Assembly (NCBI GenBank): GCA_964035795.1
Contig: OZ038322.1
Coordinates: 20,438,674-20,502,673, forward strand
Direction of reading: 5' to 3'
Length of the DNA stretch: 64,000 bases
From: Pterobdella sp. o SKG-2022
Lineage: Eukaryota; Annelida; Clitellata; Hirudinida; Piscicolidae
In this document: piece by piece, positions 48,001 through 59,549 of the stretch
Layout: every line of letters starts with the position of its first letter
Position numbering within the stretch: position 1 is the first letter of the stretch
Notes under the pieces: generated by a model
The model's input: the letters and a program-made list of their open reading frames with translations, nothing else
Told to the model about the DNA's origin: nothing
The model's database searches: none
Program-made: the position numbers and the translations under genes

Positions 48001-50688
48001 TTATATTTATTTTTCAAATCTTTGGTGTTGCACGATCTTTTCAAATTTTTTTATGACTTCAAGGCTCGAAAGATTCTTGCGATGGCATAATTCATGGGAC
48101 AGTTATATTATGTTGTTTCAGCTGTTTGTTTTATTTTTGGTTTTTATTTAATATTTTTTATTACTTTCAAATTATTTTTAATGTAGCATTTTAATTTTTC
48201 ATTCTAGTTGAATATTTTTATAACTTGATATATTAATATTTTTATTAAATTCATAGTGTGAAATCCGCTTGTTTTCTTGAGAATAATCCCGTTTTAAATT
48301 ATCGGAGGGGAAATTAAACTCGCCATAGAATTTAAGTTTAATTCATGCCAGTTCATTTTATTTTTTGTTTTAGTTCATTTTTATTTTGCAATTCATTAAA
48401 TCACTTTATAAAAATATGGTAGGATAAATATTTTATTGAATAAAATATTTTAGAGTATGGAAGTTCGCAAAAATGATATTGCCTCTAAACAGAAAACAAT
48501 CAAACATCAAACATTTTTAATCAAAAAAAATAATGAAACAATAATAAAAGTTATATATATTTATTCTATTCATTATTTTTCACTTTATCATTGTAAAATA
48601 TCAAAAGCTCAAACGCTCCATCAAACCATTGAGGCCCAACTACAATGCTCCCATATCGACTAAAGCTTCAAATCCACCTACAGCCCGAGTACAAGATAGC
48701 AGACCCCATTTGCACCTTCATCTTCTCCTTCCTCGTTCTCTGTACCACTGTGCCCGTGCTCAAAGACGTCTTCAACATTCTCATGGAAGGTTCGCCCTTG
48801 TTGTTATCGCTTTTTATGGTAGTTTTCAATAATAATAATAATAATAATTTCAATAAAAAAAATTTTTTGCGGTTATCATTATTATTATTATTTAAATATA
48901 TATTTGTACTGTTATGACTTATGAATTAAATTATTGTATTATTATTACGTAGTAAGTCGTTTGAAATTAGTTTTGCTGCAGAGGCGTTTCAGGGAAGATA
49001 TATACCTTTTTGTCTGATTGATCTTTCAATGCACGGAATAAGCTTTTTATTGTTATTACTATGACTTTCAATAGAAAAATAAGAATATGTCAAGCTTTCT
49101 GTTTTAAAAAATTCGTTTTTAAAATTATTTAATTAAAGTATGAAGCATTGCGTCATAAACTTCACAACACCAAGTGCATCGGGTCGCAAAGTTCTTTGTT
49201 GATTTGATGGGCTCATACCTGTGTTTTTTGTCTTCACGTTTTTCTCATATTTCAAGGATCAATATGTTTCAAAATAAAATAACAAAAATCCATATCAAGA
49301 TTTTATTAGTTAAAATACCATAATTCAAATAAAATAATTCCCATTGTAAATATTATGAATAATTAATGAACGTATTCAAACAGGAGTTCCAAAATCTCTT
49401 GACAAGAAGGGCATGGTATCATCCCTATATTCCATCAGTGGAGTCAAATCAGTGCATTGTCTCAACACTTGGAGTGTCACTGTTGACAAGATTGCGGTCA
49501 ATGTGCACTTAGCTATCGGTGGGTGAAGATTATATGGGTCTCAGTTGCTGTTATTACATATAATAATTTGATAATGTATATATTTCAACGTTTTGTGCTG
49601 ATGCTATACTTATTGGAGCTTCTAGCTTTTGTTTCTCAATAAATGTATTAAAAAATTTTTCACATATAATGTGGTGAAAAGCACTGTATATTGTTCACGA
49701 AAATCATCGTACTTTAGCGAAGTTTTGTAAAACTTTCATATATTTTGATGAAAATGTAGTTATTTTATCAAAGATACTCACCACACCTAGTTGTTAAATA
49801 TACTTCAGAAACTTGCCAAATAAAACATCCAAACTTGTAATATTTTTGGTTTTTATCCATAAAATGAGGTTTTATAAAGATTCTTTAATTATAAAGAAAC
49901 TATACGGATGTTTTAATTTAATCATATGCTGAATCTCAAAAATTTTTACCTTATGGTAGTACTGATGCTCATAGGAATAATTTATTTATTTTCCTAAGAA
50001 AATGTTCCCACGTATCGTAAATGCCAATGCTTCTTTGGTTTTGTGAATATCAAATTGAAATATTTATATTCTGAAAGTTGCTGATATACAAGCTATTGTG
50101 TCATATCGAAGCTTGGTTCCTCTTATTCAAAGTTTATCAAAATTGAATCTATTATTAGCTTAGTTCTTATGGCTTTTGAGGTTTTCAATACATGAAACAT
50201 CCATCGAACCTCATCAAAATAATCCCATACATACTGATTAATCTATCAAGTTATTCAATTAGATTTTTCACTAAATCAAACACGATACGAGGTTCATAGT
50301 AGTCAGTGTGGTGATAAGTATTTGAAATACATAGATAGTGAGCATACTCATCTTGTATTACTATTTGTTGTATTGATCCTATGCTAGTTTATGGCTTGTG
50401 TAGAAGTTTTAAACAGATTAGGAATATAACTTATTTCAACCCTATGACTACATGTACATAAAAGACGCTAGACGATGATGATGGAATATTTCTTATGTTC
50501 CATCTTAGAGTATTTCAACGCATTATATATTGAAACCCTACACAGAGAACCCAAACGACTGGTTGCGGGTGCTTGGGGAGTCTCAGAAGTTGTTGATAAG
50601 TAAGTTCGAGGTGCACCACCCAACAATACAGGTGGAGAAATACATTCCAAACGTCATGAACCACTGTGCCCGATGTCAACTACCCTAA
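39009..50688 (+). CDS. SLC30A2/3/4/8: zinc transporter ZnT2/3/4/8 type (SLC30A)
   Basis: Ten exons with compatible phases (39009-39336, 39408-39554, 39808-39961, 43387-43438, 45716-45806, 46175-46234, 47124-47386, 48684-48789, 49384-49518, 50546-50688) give 492 residues. It is a six-helix cation diffusion facilitator moving Zn2+ out of the cytosol into vesicles, most likely as a Zn2+/H+ antiporter. The two metal-binding HxxxD pairs are present: [20 protein letters not shown] in TM2 and [15 protein letters not shown] in TM5. Exon 5 encodes four GHGHSHG-like repeats in the TM4-TM5 loop. Exon 7 adds an extra Asn/His-rich loop. The C-terminal cytosolic domain has [20 protein letters not shown] and ends HCARCQLP. 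The gene is spread by a 3.4-kb intron, a 2.3-kb intron and several near 1 kb. The 52-base exon 4 ([17 protein letters not shown]) was placed by frame alone. Confidence 0.95.
43150..43231. repeat. two-copy 41-bp tandem repeat
   Basis: A 41-base AT-rich unit (attattattatttttatttt at its start, tatcttcatc at its end) is repeated exactly twice in the ZnT intron before exon 4. It is followed by further ATT and ACT triplet-rich DNA. Confidence 0.9.
44577..44810 (-). pseudogene. unidentified coding-like frame in a ZnT intron
   Basis: The open frame reads [20 protein letters not shown], then [20 protein letters not shown] and [17 protein letters not shown]. Its amino-acid composition and lower AT content look more like real protein than the surrounding intron, but the frame starts directly after a stop codon, lacks an ATG at the start and has no clear splice partners. 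I do not recognise the family. A decayed retrocopy or an isolated exon of an antisense gene are both possible. Confidence 0.3.
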
Positions 50689-53600
50689 CGAGTACCTTAG
50701 AAATGTCATTGAGTACCTTATTATAATCATTAATAAGTACCTTATAATGTATAGCTTTAGCAACTGTTTTCCATTCAGACAGATGTTTTGTATCACCTTG
50801 AAATCTTTTATGATTAAAGTCTTTTGTAGTAGCACTCGTGTAGATTTTTCGCTCAACATTTTGTAGAAATTATATTTCATTAATTGAATTTGATTTTGAA
50901 TTGAGTTTAGAGCTTTGTATTCAAAATGTGTAAAATTCTAATACTTCAAATCGTTGAAAATCGTTTTTCTATAAAAATTTTTTTTTAATATCTTGGTTCT
51001 AATTTTTATTTGTTAATATTTTGTTTCTTGTTTAATATTTTAATCACAAGTCCCGGAGCTTTGTAATATATTCTTATAATCAAAATGGTTCTCAAATCAC
51101 CACCTTGAAGAATTTTCCCTTTAAATTTCAAAATTGTTACATAAATATATTTTCCCTTTACATTTGTCGATGTTGTATTACAGGTGCAATAGGATGTGTA
51201 ATTTTTCATTAAATGGCTATTTTAGTGAATTTTTAAAGACATTGTATGCATCTTTTGTTCAATATTCTCTTTATTTTATCATTAAAATGAGCATGTTTAG
51301 ATTTATTTATTTTCGAGAAAAACTATAGTTTTCGATAAGTTGAACTTTGTGATTGAAACCCTATTTACTTGCTAGGTCAAACTCATCGGAAATTGTAGTA
51401 ATTTTTCAAAATAAATGCATGTAAACTTTTTATTTTTAAGTTGTAATAATGGCTTATTTCTTTTTTCTTATTCATTTGTTGGTAAAAATTTCCTAGGTAA
51501 TTTTTTCTAGCATGTTTTTCACCTTTTTTGTGGTTAATTATGAATCTTAATTTTTTTCAGCATTGTTGTTGAAATTTCATCTATAAATTCCATTCAAAAT
51601 TTTATTTAAGCTTTAAACATTAATTAATTGAATACTCTAGTTGTTAATTTAGACCAATGAAATATCACTCACATAAGACTGAAACGGCAGCTTCTTGAGA
51701 AAGCATATGATAGGTTAGATCTATGGTGGTTCGTTATAGAAGCACTGCCAGAGAAACATGACGTGGTGTCCTTGTGCACTAGCACTTCTCACACAATAGA
51801 TATTGTAGAAGCACATAATATGTGATAAGCTTCACTCTGCACATTGATTGTTACTTTGCACATTGTTTCAAACTTAACAGTTGTTTAAATAATTTCAGTA
51901 TATGATTTTTTCACATAAATGGTTTTTTAATTATGCTAATAGTTTTGTTTTTATCATGTAGCTGTTTTTCAATTTGAAATATATCTTAAAATGATGTTGT
52001 TATTGAGATTTAATCATTATTTTCTATAATTATTTCAATTTTTTTGAAAAAATAGCTAATTAAAATGAGATTTGTTGAGGAATTTTGAGATCCAAATTCA
52101 GCAGAAATCAATTCTTCCGAATCGATGCAAATATTCTTATCGTTTGAAGTTGAAATAACTTTGCGGCACTTAATGTAGTTGAATGTTTTTTATTTCATTA
52201 TTGTAATGGATATGCGGATTTTATATTATTTCGCCTTCTCACCATTGTTTTGATAACTTTTTTTATGAATTCTTCAGTTCAAGTTTAATTAAATTAGTAA
52301 ATTTTTATTTGTTGAAACTAATACCTAATTAAAATATTGATTTTCCAATTATAATTCCCGTCTATCAAATCAAATTGACCAAAAAATGACCATTCTCACT
52401 CGAATCATTTGTGGAATTTAATTATAATGTTTTCTTAAAATTTTTGCACTAAAAGGTTGTATATCTATCTCATTACAAAATTTTTGCACTTTAATTTTGG
52501 CACCTATGTTACCAGCATCTATCTCATATTACTTGTCTTTTTATTATATAATGAATTGATTTACTATCATCATACGAGCTAAAATTTGAAAATTTTCTGT
52601 CAATAGTTTTCAATTATAACCTATTTTAGTTCAAATCAATCACAAATATACAATCCTTAAAACTAGTTGAGGTTATTTCAATAATAATGCGGTCTGTGTT
52701 TGTACCATATGTAAATAAAATGAGCTAAATCTGGTTATATCTATATTCGTCTGATTGCATTTAAAATGAAACATTTTAATTTTTGACGTAATAAATTTAA
52801 ATTAATTTATTACTTTATTGTTATTTTTGAGTTTTATTTTTTTTGTTGATTTGAGTTTTGCTTTTAAATTCCAAAATTTATTGATTATTTTAGACAAAAT
52901 TTAAAAAGGTTTCTTTTTCGATAAAATTTATTGAACCTCAAAAATTAAAAAAATGCAGAAACTATCGTTAAAAAAATTTCTTTCAAAGATTCCAATATAA
53001 TAATTCAAATTGAAGTTCACCTTTATCATAAAAAAGTTGAATATTATGAGCCTAAACGACAAAAGTTGTAATAACATGTCAGTTTTTCAAGACCATGAAA
53101 GGGTTCAAATATTCAACATCTGCATTATTGAAGGCCAATTGTGTACATGTTGAGATAACTTGAAGAAAACAGAAATTTAGACGATGTATCAATAACCCAA
53201 ACCCTTGCAACGACCTTACTGTAATTAATTTAAAAAAATTTGAAGTTGCATTTATATTTATTATTTAGATTTTGGTTCTGCAATAGTAGAATGGGCGATA
53301 GAAAATTAAAATTTGTAATTAGTTAAGAAATTTTTTTGGTCGTGACTGGTGTTGAGATTCAGTGAAGCGGCATGGTTGAGTTGGAGAAATAATTGTTTAG
53401 GAGCAATATGTTATCACTGAAATATCGATAAATACATATATTCCTGTTTTTCAGTTGTGGTGTAAAGCATGGTTTTAAAACAAATTGGTAAAAAAAGCTG
53501 GTAAGAAATGTTGAGACGACTGGCTGGTATGTACAGCATGCAACGTGGTTTCTTTCATAAACCAGAGTGGGCATGTTGGTTGAGCGGTTAGATGGGATAG

Positions 53601-54458
53601 GTTGAATTTGCTTCATCCTTTTTATATATTTTTTCTAAGTTATCGTTCAAGTTAACTCGATTACCTTTGGAATCAGAAAATCATTAATTACAGTATTCTT
53701 ATTAAAAAATTAAACGTAACTTTTTATATATCTTATAGAATTTTTTTTATCTTACTAATTTTTAAGACCATAAAAGAAATTTATTACTTTTGCGTGTGTC
53801 ATGATTGAAAGACAGGCAGTCGTTTGTGTCCAACGAATCTCAAACTTTACTTCCATGTGCTAAAATTAGGTGTTTAAATAATTTAAAAGATATGAATTAA
53901 TTAATTAATATATAAATTAATTTATTTATTTATTACTAAGCTCATTTAAATAAGCTTTGTCTATTTCTAAGATGTTTTTAGCTTAATTTACTTGCGTCAT
54001 TCGAATCAATTAGGAGCACATTGTATCGAAAGAAGGCCGCTCTCATGTTTTTTATTTTTTCAAACGATTTTTTTTTGTTTATTGCAATATAATTCAAAGT
54101 TTTTTGAATATTTAATAAATTAGCCAATAAGGTTCAAAGAATTAATTTTTTTGCGCGAAACTTTTCGATATTCTCTACTATTAATCATTATTTTTTCAAC
54201 CATTCTATGATATTTCAAACTTTTTTGAAATTTTTCAGAGTTAGAAGATTTTAAGAATAGTGAACTCACAATTTTTTTGCTTTTATTCCTATTGAACAAT
54301 CAATTCAAAATTTTAAATATTAAAATATCAAAATTCCAAAAAATTTGATATGAAATATTAAAACTCTGAAAAGATTGGAATGAATTTATATAATTATTAG
54401 TCATAAGCGGCAAAAACTCGAAGTTTTCATGGCACGCTCTCATGCTGGTTGCATGGAT
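50689..54458. other. intergenic, no gene recognised
   Basis: This is AT-rich DNA downstream of the zinc transporter. Around 51300-51350 a weak copy of dispersed repeat B is seen (actatagttttcgataagtt). I see no coding exon pattern and no RNA gene that I can support. Confidence 0.6.
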
Positions 54459-55915
54459 CTACAGAGGAATCAATGTGACCTTTTCTTCTGCCTGAAACTT
54501 TGATGGCATTATGGGCTTATAAAAGTCTGGTAAAATTTCCCTTTGAATGGATGTTTGATCATGGTTCAGTTTTTCATTGTATTCGTGTTCACTGTATGGT
54601 GTGAAAGGATCAGTGGTTGTTGTGGTTCCAAAGTCCGCATCTGTCTCCGCTAGGATGTTTGAATTTCATAAATATTGTCAACTCAGATGAGACCAACTAC
54701 TAAGATATAAAAATTTTTCTGAAAATGAAACAAAACACAAAATTTAAAAACCTTCGAGAAACAATCATCGTCATCACACGTGCCATAACACCATCTCAAA
54801 TACCTTGTGTGTATGGATAGAAGGGGTCAAAGGATGTTGTAGATTCAGAGTCCCAATCTGTTTCTGCAAAGAAGTTTTGATTTCATCATGCCAATTCGAT
54901 AAGACATCGATTTATTTCTATATATATAAATAAGATACAAAGAAGAGCATTCAAAAACACATAATGTAGCATTCTACACACTTCCAAGACCAAAACTTGA
55001 AAAGATCTTATGTCCAGAGAGTAACTTCGATAAAATGCAATCTGAATGTGTGTACAAACTTTACTGTAGCTGCGATATGTCCCAAACTTACGTTGGGCAG
55101 ACCAAAGTTAGCATTAAAACAAGGATGCAACTAAAAAAGATGTTTACTCAACAAAACCAGAAGAAAACATGAGCGGGATTGGCAAGCAAACCCGAAGCTG
55201 TAATAAAGGGTAAATGAACTCGAAACACTATAAATACCAATGATATTTACCAGCAAAACTAAAAAGATACTGCAACAAAACCTTTTAATGAAAGAATGCC
55301 TAGAGATAAAAAATAAAGAACTAACAAGGGTCACAACGATCTCCAACTAATAATATAATCCCTCGCGTTTGATTCAATTATACAAAATTCCAAACCAAAA
55401 ACAATTGGTAATACAAAGAAAGAATCAAATAGTTCATAGTCATAACAACTTTAGAATTAAAAATAATTTCAATTCTTATTCATTATTGACTTTTTGTATA
55501 ATTTGTAAGCAATATCATACAATAACATAAATTTCTATTGAAATCTCTTTAACTAAGTTCACCTTGCATTATAAATAGGATTGTTCTCGTTTTATGATTG
55601 TAATAAGAATTCATTTCAAAGTTGAGTTTGTCGAAATTTTCAGTTAGCATAAAAAAAATCAGAAAGATTGTCTCAGCTTATAAAGTTATTTTAAAACAAA
55701 AAGATATAACGAAGTAATTAAAGATGAAATAAGATATAACATAAAAACCCTTGAGAAACATTCATCGTCCTCAACATCACACATACCATAACACCACCTC
55801 AAATACCTTGTGTGTATGGATAGAAGGGATCAAAGGATGTTGTGGATTCAGAGTCCCAATCTGTTTCTGCAAAGAAGTTTTGATTTCAGCATGCCAATTT
55901 GATAAGACATCGATC

Positions 55916-55959
<44 letters not shown>

Positions 55960-57169
55960 TGAATGGATATGGAAACGGTATTAAGCAAAGCTTTCAATAA
56001 TAATGTAGCATTCATAACACATTCACAACCAAAACTTGAATTTGTCAAAAATTTCAGTTTGAATAAAACGATTGTCGGAAATGATAGAGTTATTTTAAAA
56101 CAAAAAGATAAAACGAAGTAGTTTAAGATGGAATAAAATACACCATTAGAAACCTTGAGAAAGAATAATTTTAATCAACATCACACGTGCCATAAAAACA
56201 AATAAGCCGATCATTCCATCACCCCTACCTGGGGTTTCGGTTGCGCAATTAATTGGTTTCACAGGGCGCTACTCCACGTGGACTAATTGTCGGCCCACGT
56301 GGGATCAAGCCCGGTATCTCTAGCTAATTAGTCTAATGCTCAACTACTGAGCTATAGGGGCCGACACATGTACCATGACACCATCTCAAATACCTTGTGT
56401 GTATGGATAGAAGGGATCAAAGGATGTTGTGGATTCAGAGTCCCAATCTGTTTCTGCAAAGAAGTTTTTATTTCATTATAAATAAGCAATGCCAACTTGA
56501 ATAAGATCGACTACTAGGAGTGTTAGAGGTTGTTAAAGATAAACTAAAATACATGAAAAAACTGTGAGGAAGAATCATTGTTATCAACATTACACAAATA
56601 CCTTGTGTGCTGAAAATAGAGCCTTGCGTGTGGAGATACAAAGGCCTTTCAAAAACTTTGTCTGTTTTGTGTATTTGAAAGTCTAGTATTGAAAAAAATT
56701 TAAATTTAAGACTGAATTCTAACTTTAATGCTAACGTTTCATGATAAGGCTAAACTTATCGAAAATTATAACTTTTATTTAACTAAATTTATGAATCCTC
56801 AATTGATGTTTTCAAAGTTTAATAGATATTTATAAGGAGTAACTTTTGGAGTTTACCGTTTTTACTTTCTTCTGCATCCTAAAAATGTTTTGAAAGAATT
56901 ATTTTTAAATATATTTAAGTTTAAAAATATTTCTTTTTGTTTAAATAAATAGATAAGTTTGGAATAAAAAAATTATAAGGTCAAAATCTTCTTAAAAAGA
57001 TGTATAAATACTTGAAATAAAAATCTTTATGCTAGTTTTCAAGGCAAAGTTGAAATATTTTCTATCTAAAACTCTAATGAACAGCTCGAAAGTTTGGTCT
57101 CACGGAGATGATGGTTGGCAAAGCTTCCACACAGGAAACAACAAGGATGATCGTTACAAACAGTCTCAT
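54459..57169 (-). CDS. secreted protein with three duplicated 60-bp exons
   Basis: Seven exons join without frame error: 57169-57104, 56878-56857 (22 bases), 56682-56602, then three 60-base phase-1 exons 56453-56394, 55866-55807 and 54863-54804, and the last 54649-54459. The product has 179 residues. Exon 1 is a signal peptide, MRLFVTIILVVSCVEA. Each 60-base exon encodes ETDWDSESTTSFDPFYPYTQ. The last exon starts with a diverged copy (ETDADFGTTTTTDPFTPYSE) and ends in a charged tail with LPDFYKPIMPSKFQ. Exon 3 ends in the same way (STQ). The repeats are acidic and Ser/Thr-rich, so possible glycosylation or mineral/metal binding are guesses only. No Cys follows the signal peptide. I recognise no family. 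Short symmetric exons and a signal peptide recall micro-exon genes of parasitic flatworms, by architecture and not by sequence. Introns hold a Penelope-like remnant and a tRNA SINE. Confidence 0.75.
54940..55360 (+). mobile_element. Penelope-like element remnant, GIY-YIG region
   Basis: From about 55010 one frame reads SECVYKLYCSCDMSQTYVGQ followed by TKVSIKTRMQLKK. This is the C-x-C...YVGQT...R core of GIY-YIG endonucleases of Penelope-like retroelements, where the usual form is YIGQT followed by RxxEH. A stop follows at about 55170. A shifted frame further on reads MKECLEIKNKELTRVTTISN, like the usual C-terminal end. It is broken and short, lies in an intron of the secreted repeat gene and is on the opposite strand. 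Confidence 0.6.
55922..55956. repeat. (TA)n microsatellite
   Basis: A TA array of about 35 bp sits between duplicated exons of the secreted repeat gene, next to the copy-2 exon at 55807-55866. The corresponding place after the first copy (54918-54930) has only tatatata. The array therefore grew, or shrank, after the duplication. Confidence 0.95.
56215..56366 (-). mobile_element. tRNA-derived SINE
   Basis: On the minus strand it starts gtcggcccctatagctcagt (acceptor arm and A-box), then gagcattagactaattagct, then gggcttgatcccacgtgggc (T-arm-like, B-box-like) closing with ggccgac. The acceptor ends GTCGGCC and GGCCGAC pair over seven bases. A non-tRNA body of about 75 bases follows to 56215. 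The B-box differs from consensus. It lies directly beside a duplicated exon (56394-56453). The piece at 11306 shares its head. Confidence 0.7.
56722..56780 (-). repeat. dispersed repeat B, inverted copy
   Basis: gctaacgtttcatgataagg followed by ctaaacttatcgaaaattat is the reverse complement of the copies at 20278 and 27931. It lies in the intron between exons 2 and 3 of the secreted repeat gene. Confidence 0.6.
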
Positions 57170-57243
57170 TGTGGCTAGAAGTAACTAGATAGATATCAGT
57201 GAAAAAGATAGAGATATCAAATGATGCTCCTTCGGGAGAGTGG

Positions 57244-57251
57244 TATTTATA
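57244..57251 (-). promoter_or_regulatory. TATA box of the secreted repeat gene
   Basis: On the minus strand TATAAATA lies 75 bp before the start codon at 57169. The distance and context are like those of the other secreted gene (TATAAAAG, 77-70 bp before its ATG), which points to a short-leader, strongly expressed promoter. Confidence 0.6.
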
Positions 57252-57784
57252 ACCTTGTAGAAAAGTACTCCATAAATAATCTCCCCTGTATTGACGTGTT
57301 GGGTTTTTGAATTATTTCAAAGAATGAAAATGATAAAATCAATTTTAAAAATTTTGCATCTTTGTATCTTCCAGGATATTTTTACCATGGCAATGACGTT
57401 GAAAAATCGAATATCGTTATTTTCTCAGTTTAGTTATTCCCTTGAAAAATGTTTTTAATCGTTGTGTGTATTTTTAAAATTAAAAAATTGCTTATTTGTT
57501 GCTAAAAAGTTATTTTTTTCAAGACCTTAATCGATATTTCAATAAATCTTATGTCAATTACAAAACAAAACATGGTTTAAACATCTTTAAATTTTTATTT
57601 CACTAAAAAATATATCTAAATGACTTGAACATAAATGACAAAAACTCTAAAATGTTAATAAATCAGATAAGTTTATCAAAGTAAATGTTCAATTTTTTAC
57701 TAGCTATTCATCTTTTTCTTCAAATCCAAATCTGTAATAAATGGTATAAAAACACTTGAAAAGTAATAAAAATATTTTGAAATC

Positions 57785-57877
57785 TTATATATTTGAACCT
57801 CCACTTTATAATGTAAGTTCATCTTACGAAAAGCTTCGTGGAATAAAATAAACTCCTAAAAGTGTTTCATTTGAATA
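57785..57877 (-). repeat. hairpin-core dispersed repeat, copy B
   Basis: This is the reverse complement of copy A at 16459-16555 with few differences: ccactttataatgtaagttc, then atcttacgaaaagcttcgtg and ataaactcctaaaagtgttt. The flank with ataaaataaact and gtgtttcattt also recurs near 20920-20957 without the core. Confidence 0.75.
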
Positions 57878-58014
57878 ATTACATTTGGCTCGGAGAATTA
57901 GGTTGGACTTATTGAAAAGAATAATTTTTCTCAATGTATCTAAAAACTGCCTCATTTAAATTTTACAAATAAAATTTCGTGAGAAAAACTTCATAAATGC
58001 TTTTCAAAAATATA

Positions 58015-58295
58015 ATAGAAACAAACACTAAGGTTTATTGAGAAACTTTATACACGATGCTTTTCGTAGAGTATCTTACATTATCTAGTGTGAAAAATGG
58101 TTGGAAGTTATGATATTTATATAGAAGAATAAGTGAAACTATTGCATAATTACTGCAGATAAATCATTGACGTGAAATATTCATATAAAATTCATAACTT
58201 TCAGCCATTTTTCACACTTGATAATGTAAGATACTCTTACGAAAAGCTTCGTGTATTAAGGTTTTCAATAAACCTTAGTTTGTTTCTATTATATT
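58015..58295. mobile_element. inverted-repeat (foldback/MITE-like) element
   Basis: Two arms of about 95-100 bp, 58015-58115 and 58188-58295, are inverted copies of each other. The left arm runs from aaacactaaggtttattgag through the core cttttcgtagagtatcttac to gtgtgaaaaatggttggaag; the right arm runs from cagccatttttcacacttga through tcttacgaaaagcttcgtgt to taaaccttagtttgtttcta. About 70 bp of unrelated DNA separates them. No transposase frame is present. A lone left arm lies at 26921. Confidence 0.8.
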
Positions 58296-59018
58296 GATTT
58301 CCTGCTAATTCACGTCAACGTTTTTTGAAAAATTCAATAAGGAGTTATTGAAACTTGGAATTGACACAAACTTTTCATTTTGTATAAAACTAAAATTAGT
58401 ATTAGGCGCTTCTGAAGCAAGTGATTTTTTTCGGTATTCCACGCCATATAAAATTTTTAAAATCAAAGTTTATTTCGCAACTTACAATAGTTGTAACTTG
58501 GCTAATATATTCGGAGATTGGTTGCGCTGACGTCTGTTAACTTATAAAATCAAAAAAACGAAAATAGTGCTATTAAGATTACATATAAATGCAAGAAAAT
58601 GGAAAAAACTGCATGAAATGACATGTAAAGAGCGCAACGAAAATAATTGAAAAAAAAATCAAATAGATATTGCTTAAATATGGCAAAAATTACATAAATT
58701 CGGCAGTAGATTTAAGATAAACTATGGATAAATAGACTAAAATATTTAACTCAAATTCTCAAAATTTTAAAATAGAAAATGCGATATAGAATAAATGTAT
58801 GCAAAATATGAAATTTTGGCTCCGACTTGAATTTAGAAGCGTTAAAATGATTATGTAAACTCCATTCAAGTTTCCTGTATTATGACCGAAAATAAAATAA
58901 AGTAAAAAAAAATATAAAATAAAAATTTTAAATTAATTTTTGAAATCAAAAACAGTTTTTCATCTTATTATTGCACAATTGAAACTTAATTAATATTATT
59001 TTAAATTCATTTCTTCGT

Positions 59019-59549
59019 ATGTTAAAAGTGGATGTTACTTTTAAGAACAAGGCAATGTCGTTGTTAATTAAAAAATTCGGTTTCTTAACAGGTAACTTGA
59101 ATGAGATTAATTGAAATTTGTTTTATGATACGATTTATTATACCATTATGGATTTATTTTGAAAAAAATAGAGAATCTCATTAATGAAATTATTATGTAT
59201 AAGAATTTAACATAATGTTGGAACAAATTATTTAAATTAATAAAAAATTATTCCACAAGTTCAAAAACAGTTAATTCAATCGTTTTCTATTTCGTCAAAT
59301 GCCATTCTGCTCCAAAGTAAAACAAAACAACCCAAAACTCCTTTGGGTCGGTTTGATGAAGAGCTAGAAGCAAGTGCAAAAAAAGAAAGCGAGACTTCAG
59401 ATGAATCTAAAGATTTGAAAGAATCAGATCCATATGCACCCTTTCCAGGTACACAAAACCCAACAACTGGAGAAATTGGTGGTCCTAAAGGGCCAGAACC
59501 CACAAGATATGGTGACTGGGAAAGAAAAGGCAGAGTTATTGATTTCTAA
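59019..59549 (+). CDS. SDHAF4: SDHAF4, succinate dehydrogenase assembly factor 4
   Basis: Two exons, 59019/59055-59091 and 59260-59549, join in phase 1. From the second ATG (59055) the protein is 108 residues, as in human; the first in-frame ATG at 59019 would add twelve. SDHAF4 acts in the mitochondrial matrix, binding flavinylated SDHA and promoting its joining with SDHB while limiting oxidant formation. The family signature is clear: [13 protein letters not shown] in the middle and the C-terminal motif [20 protein letters not shown] followed by [10 protein letters not shown]. The N-terminus [20 protein letters not shown] is basic and aliphatic, as expected for an import signal. The middle is Ser/Glu-rich. 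The acceptor ccacaag has a weak pyrimidine tract. Confidence 0.95.

Noticed and set aside
53359..53616. 85-codon minus-strand frame and a possible tRNA-like ggttgagcggttag stretch
   Set aside because: No signal peptide, domain or splice context, and no matching B-box or acceptor stem for a tRNA.
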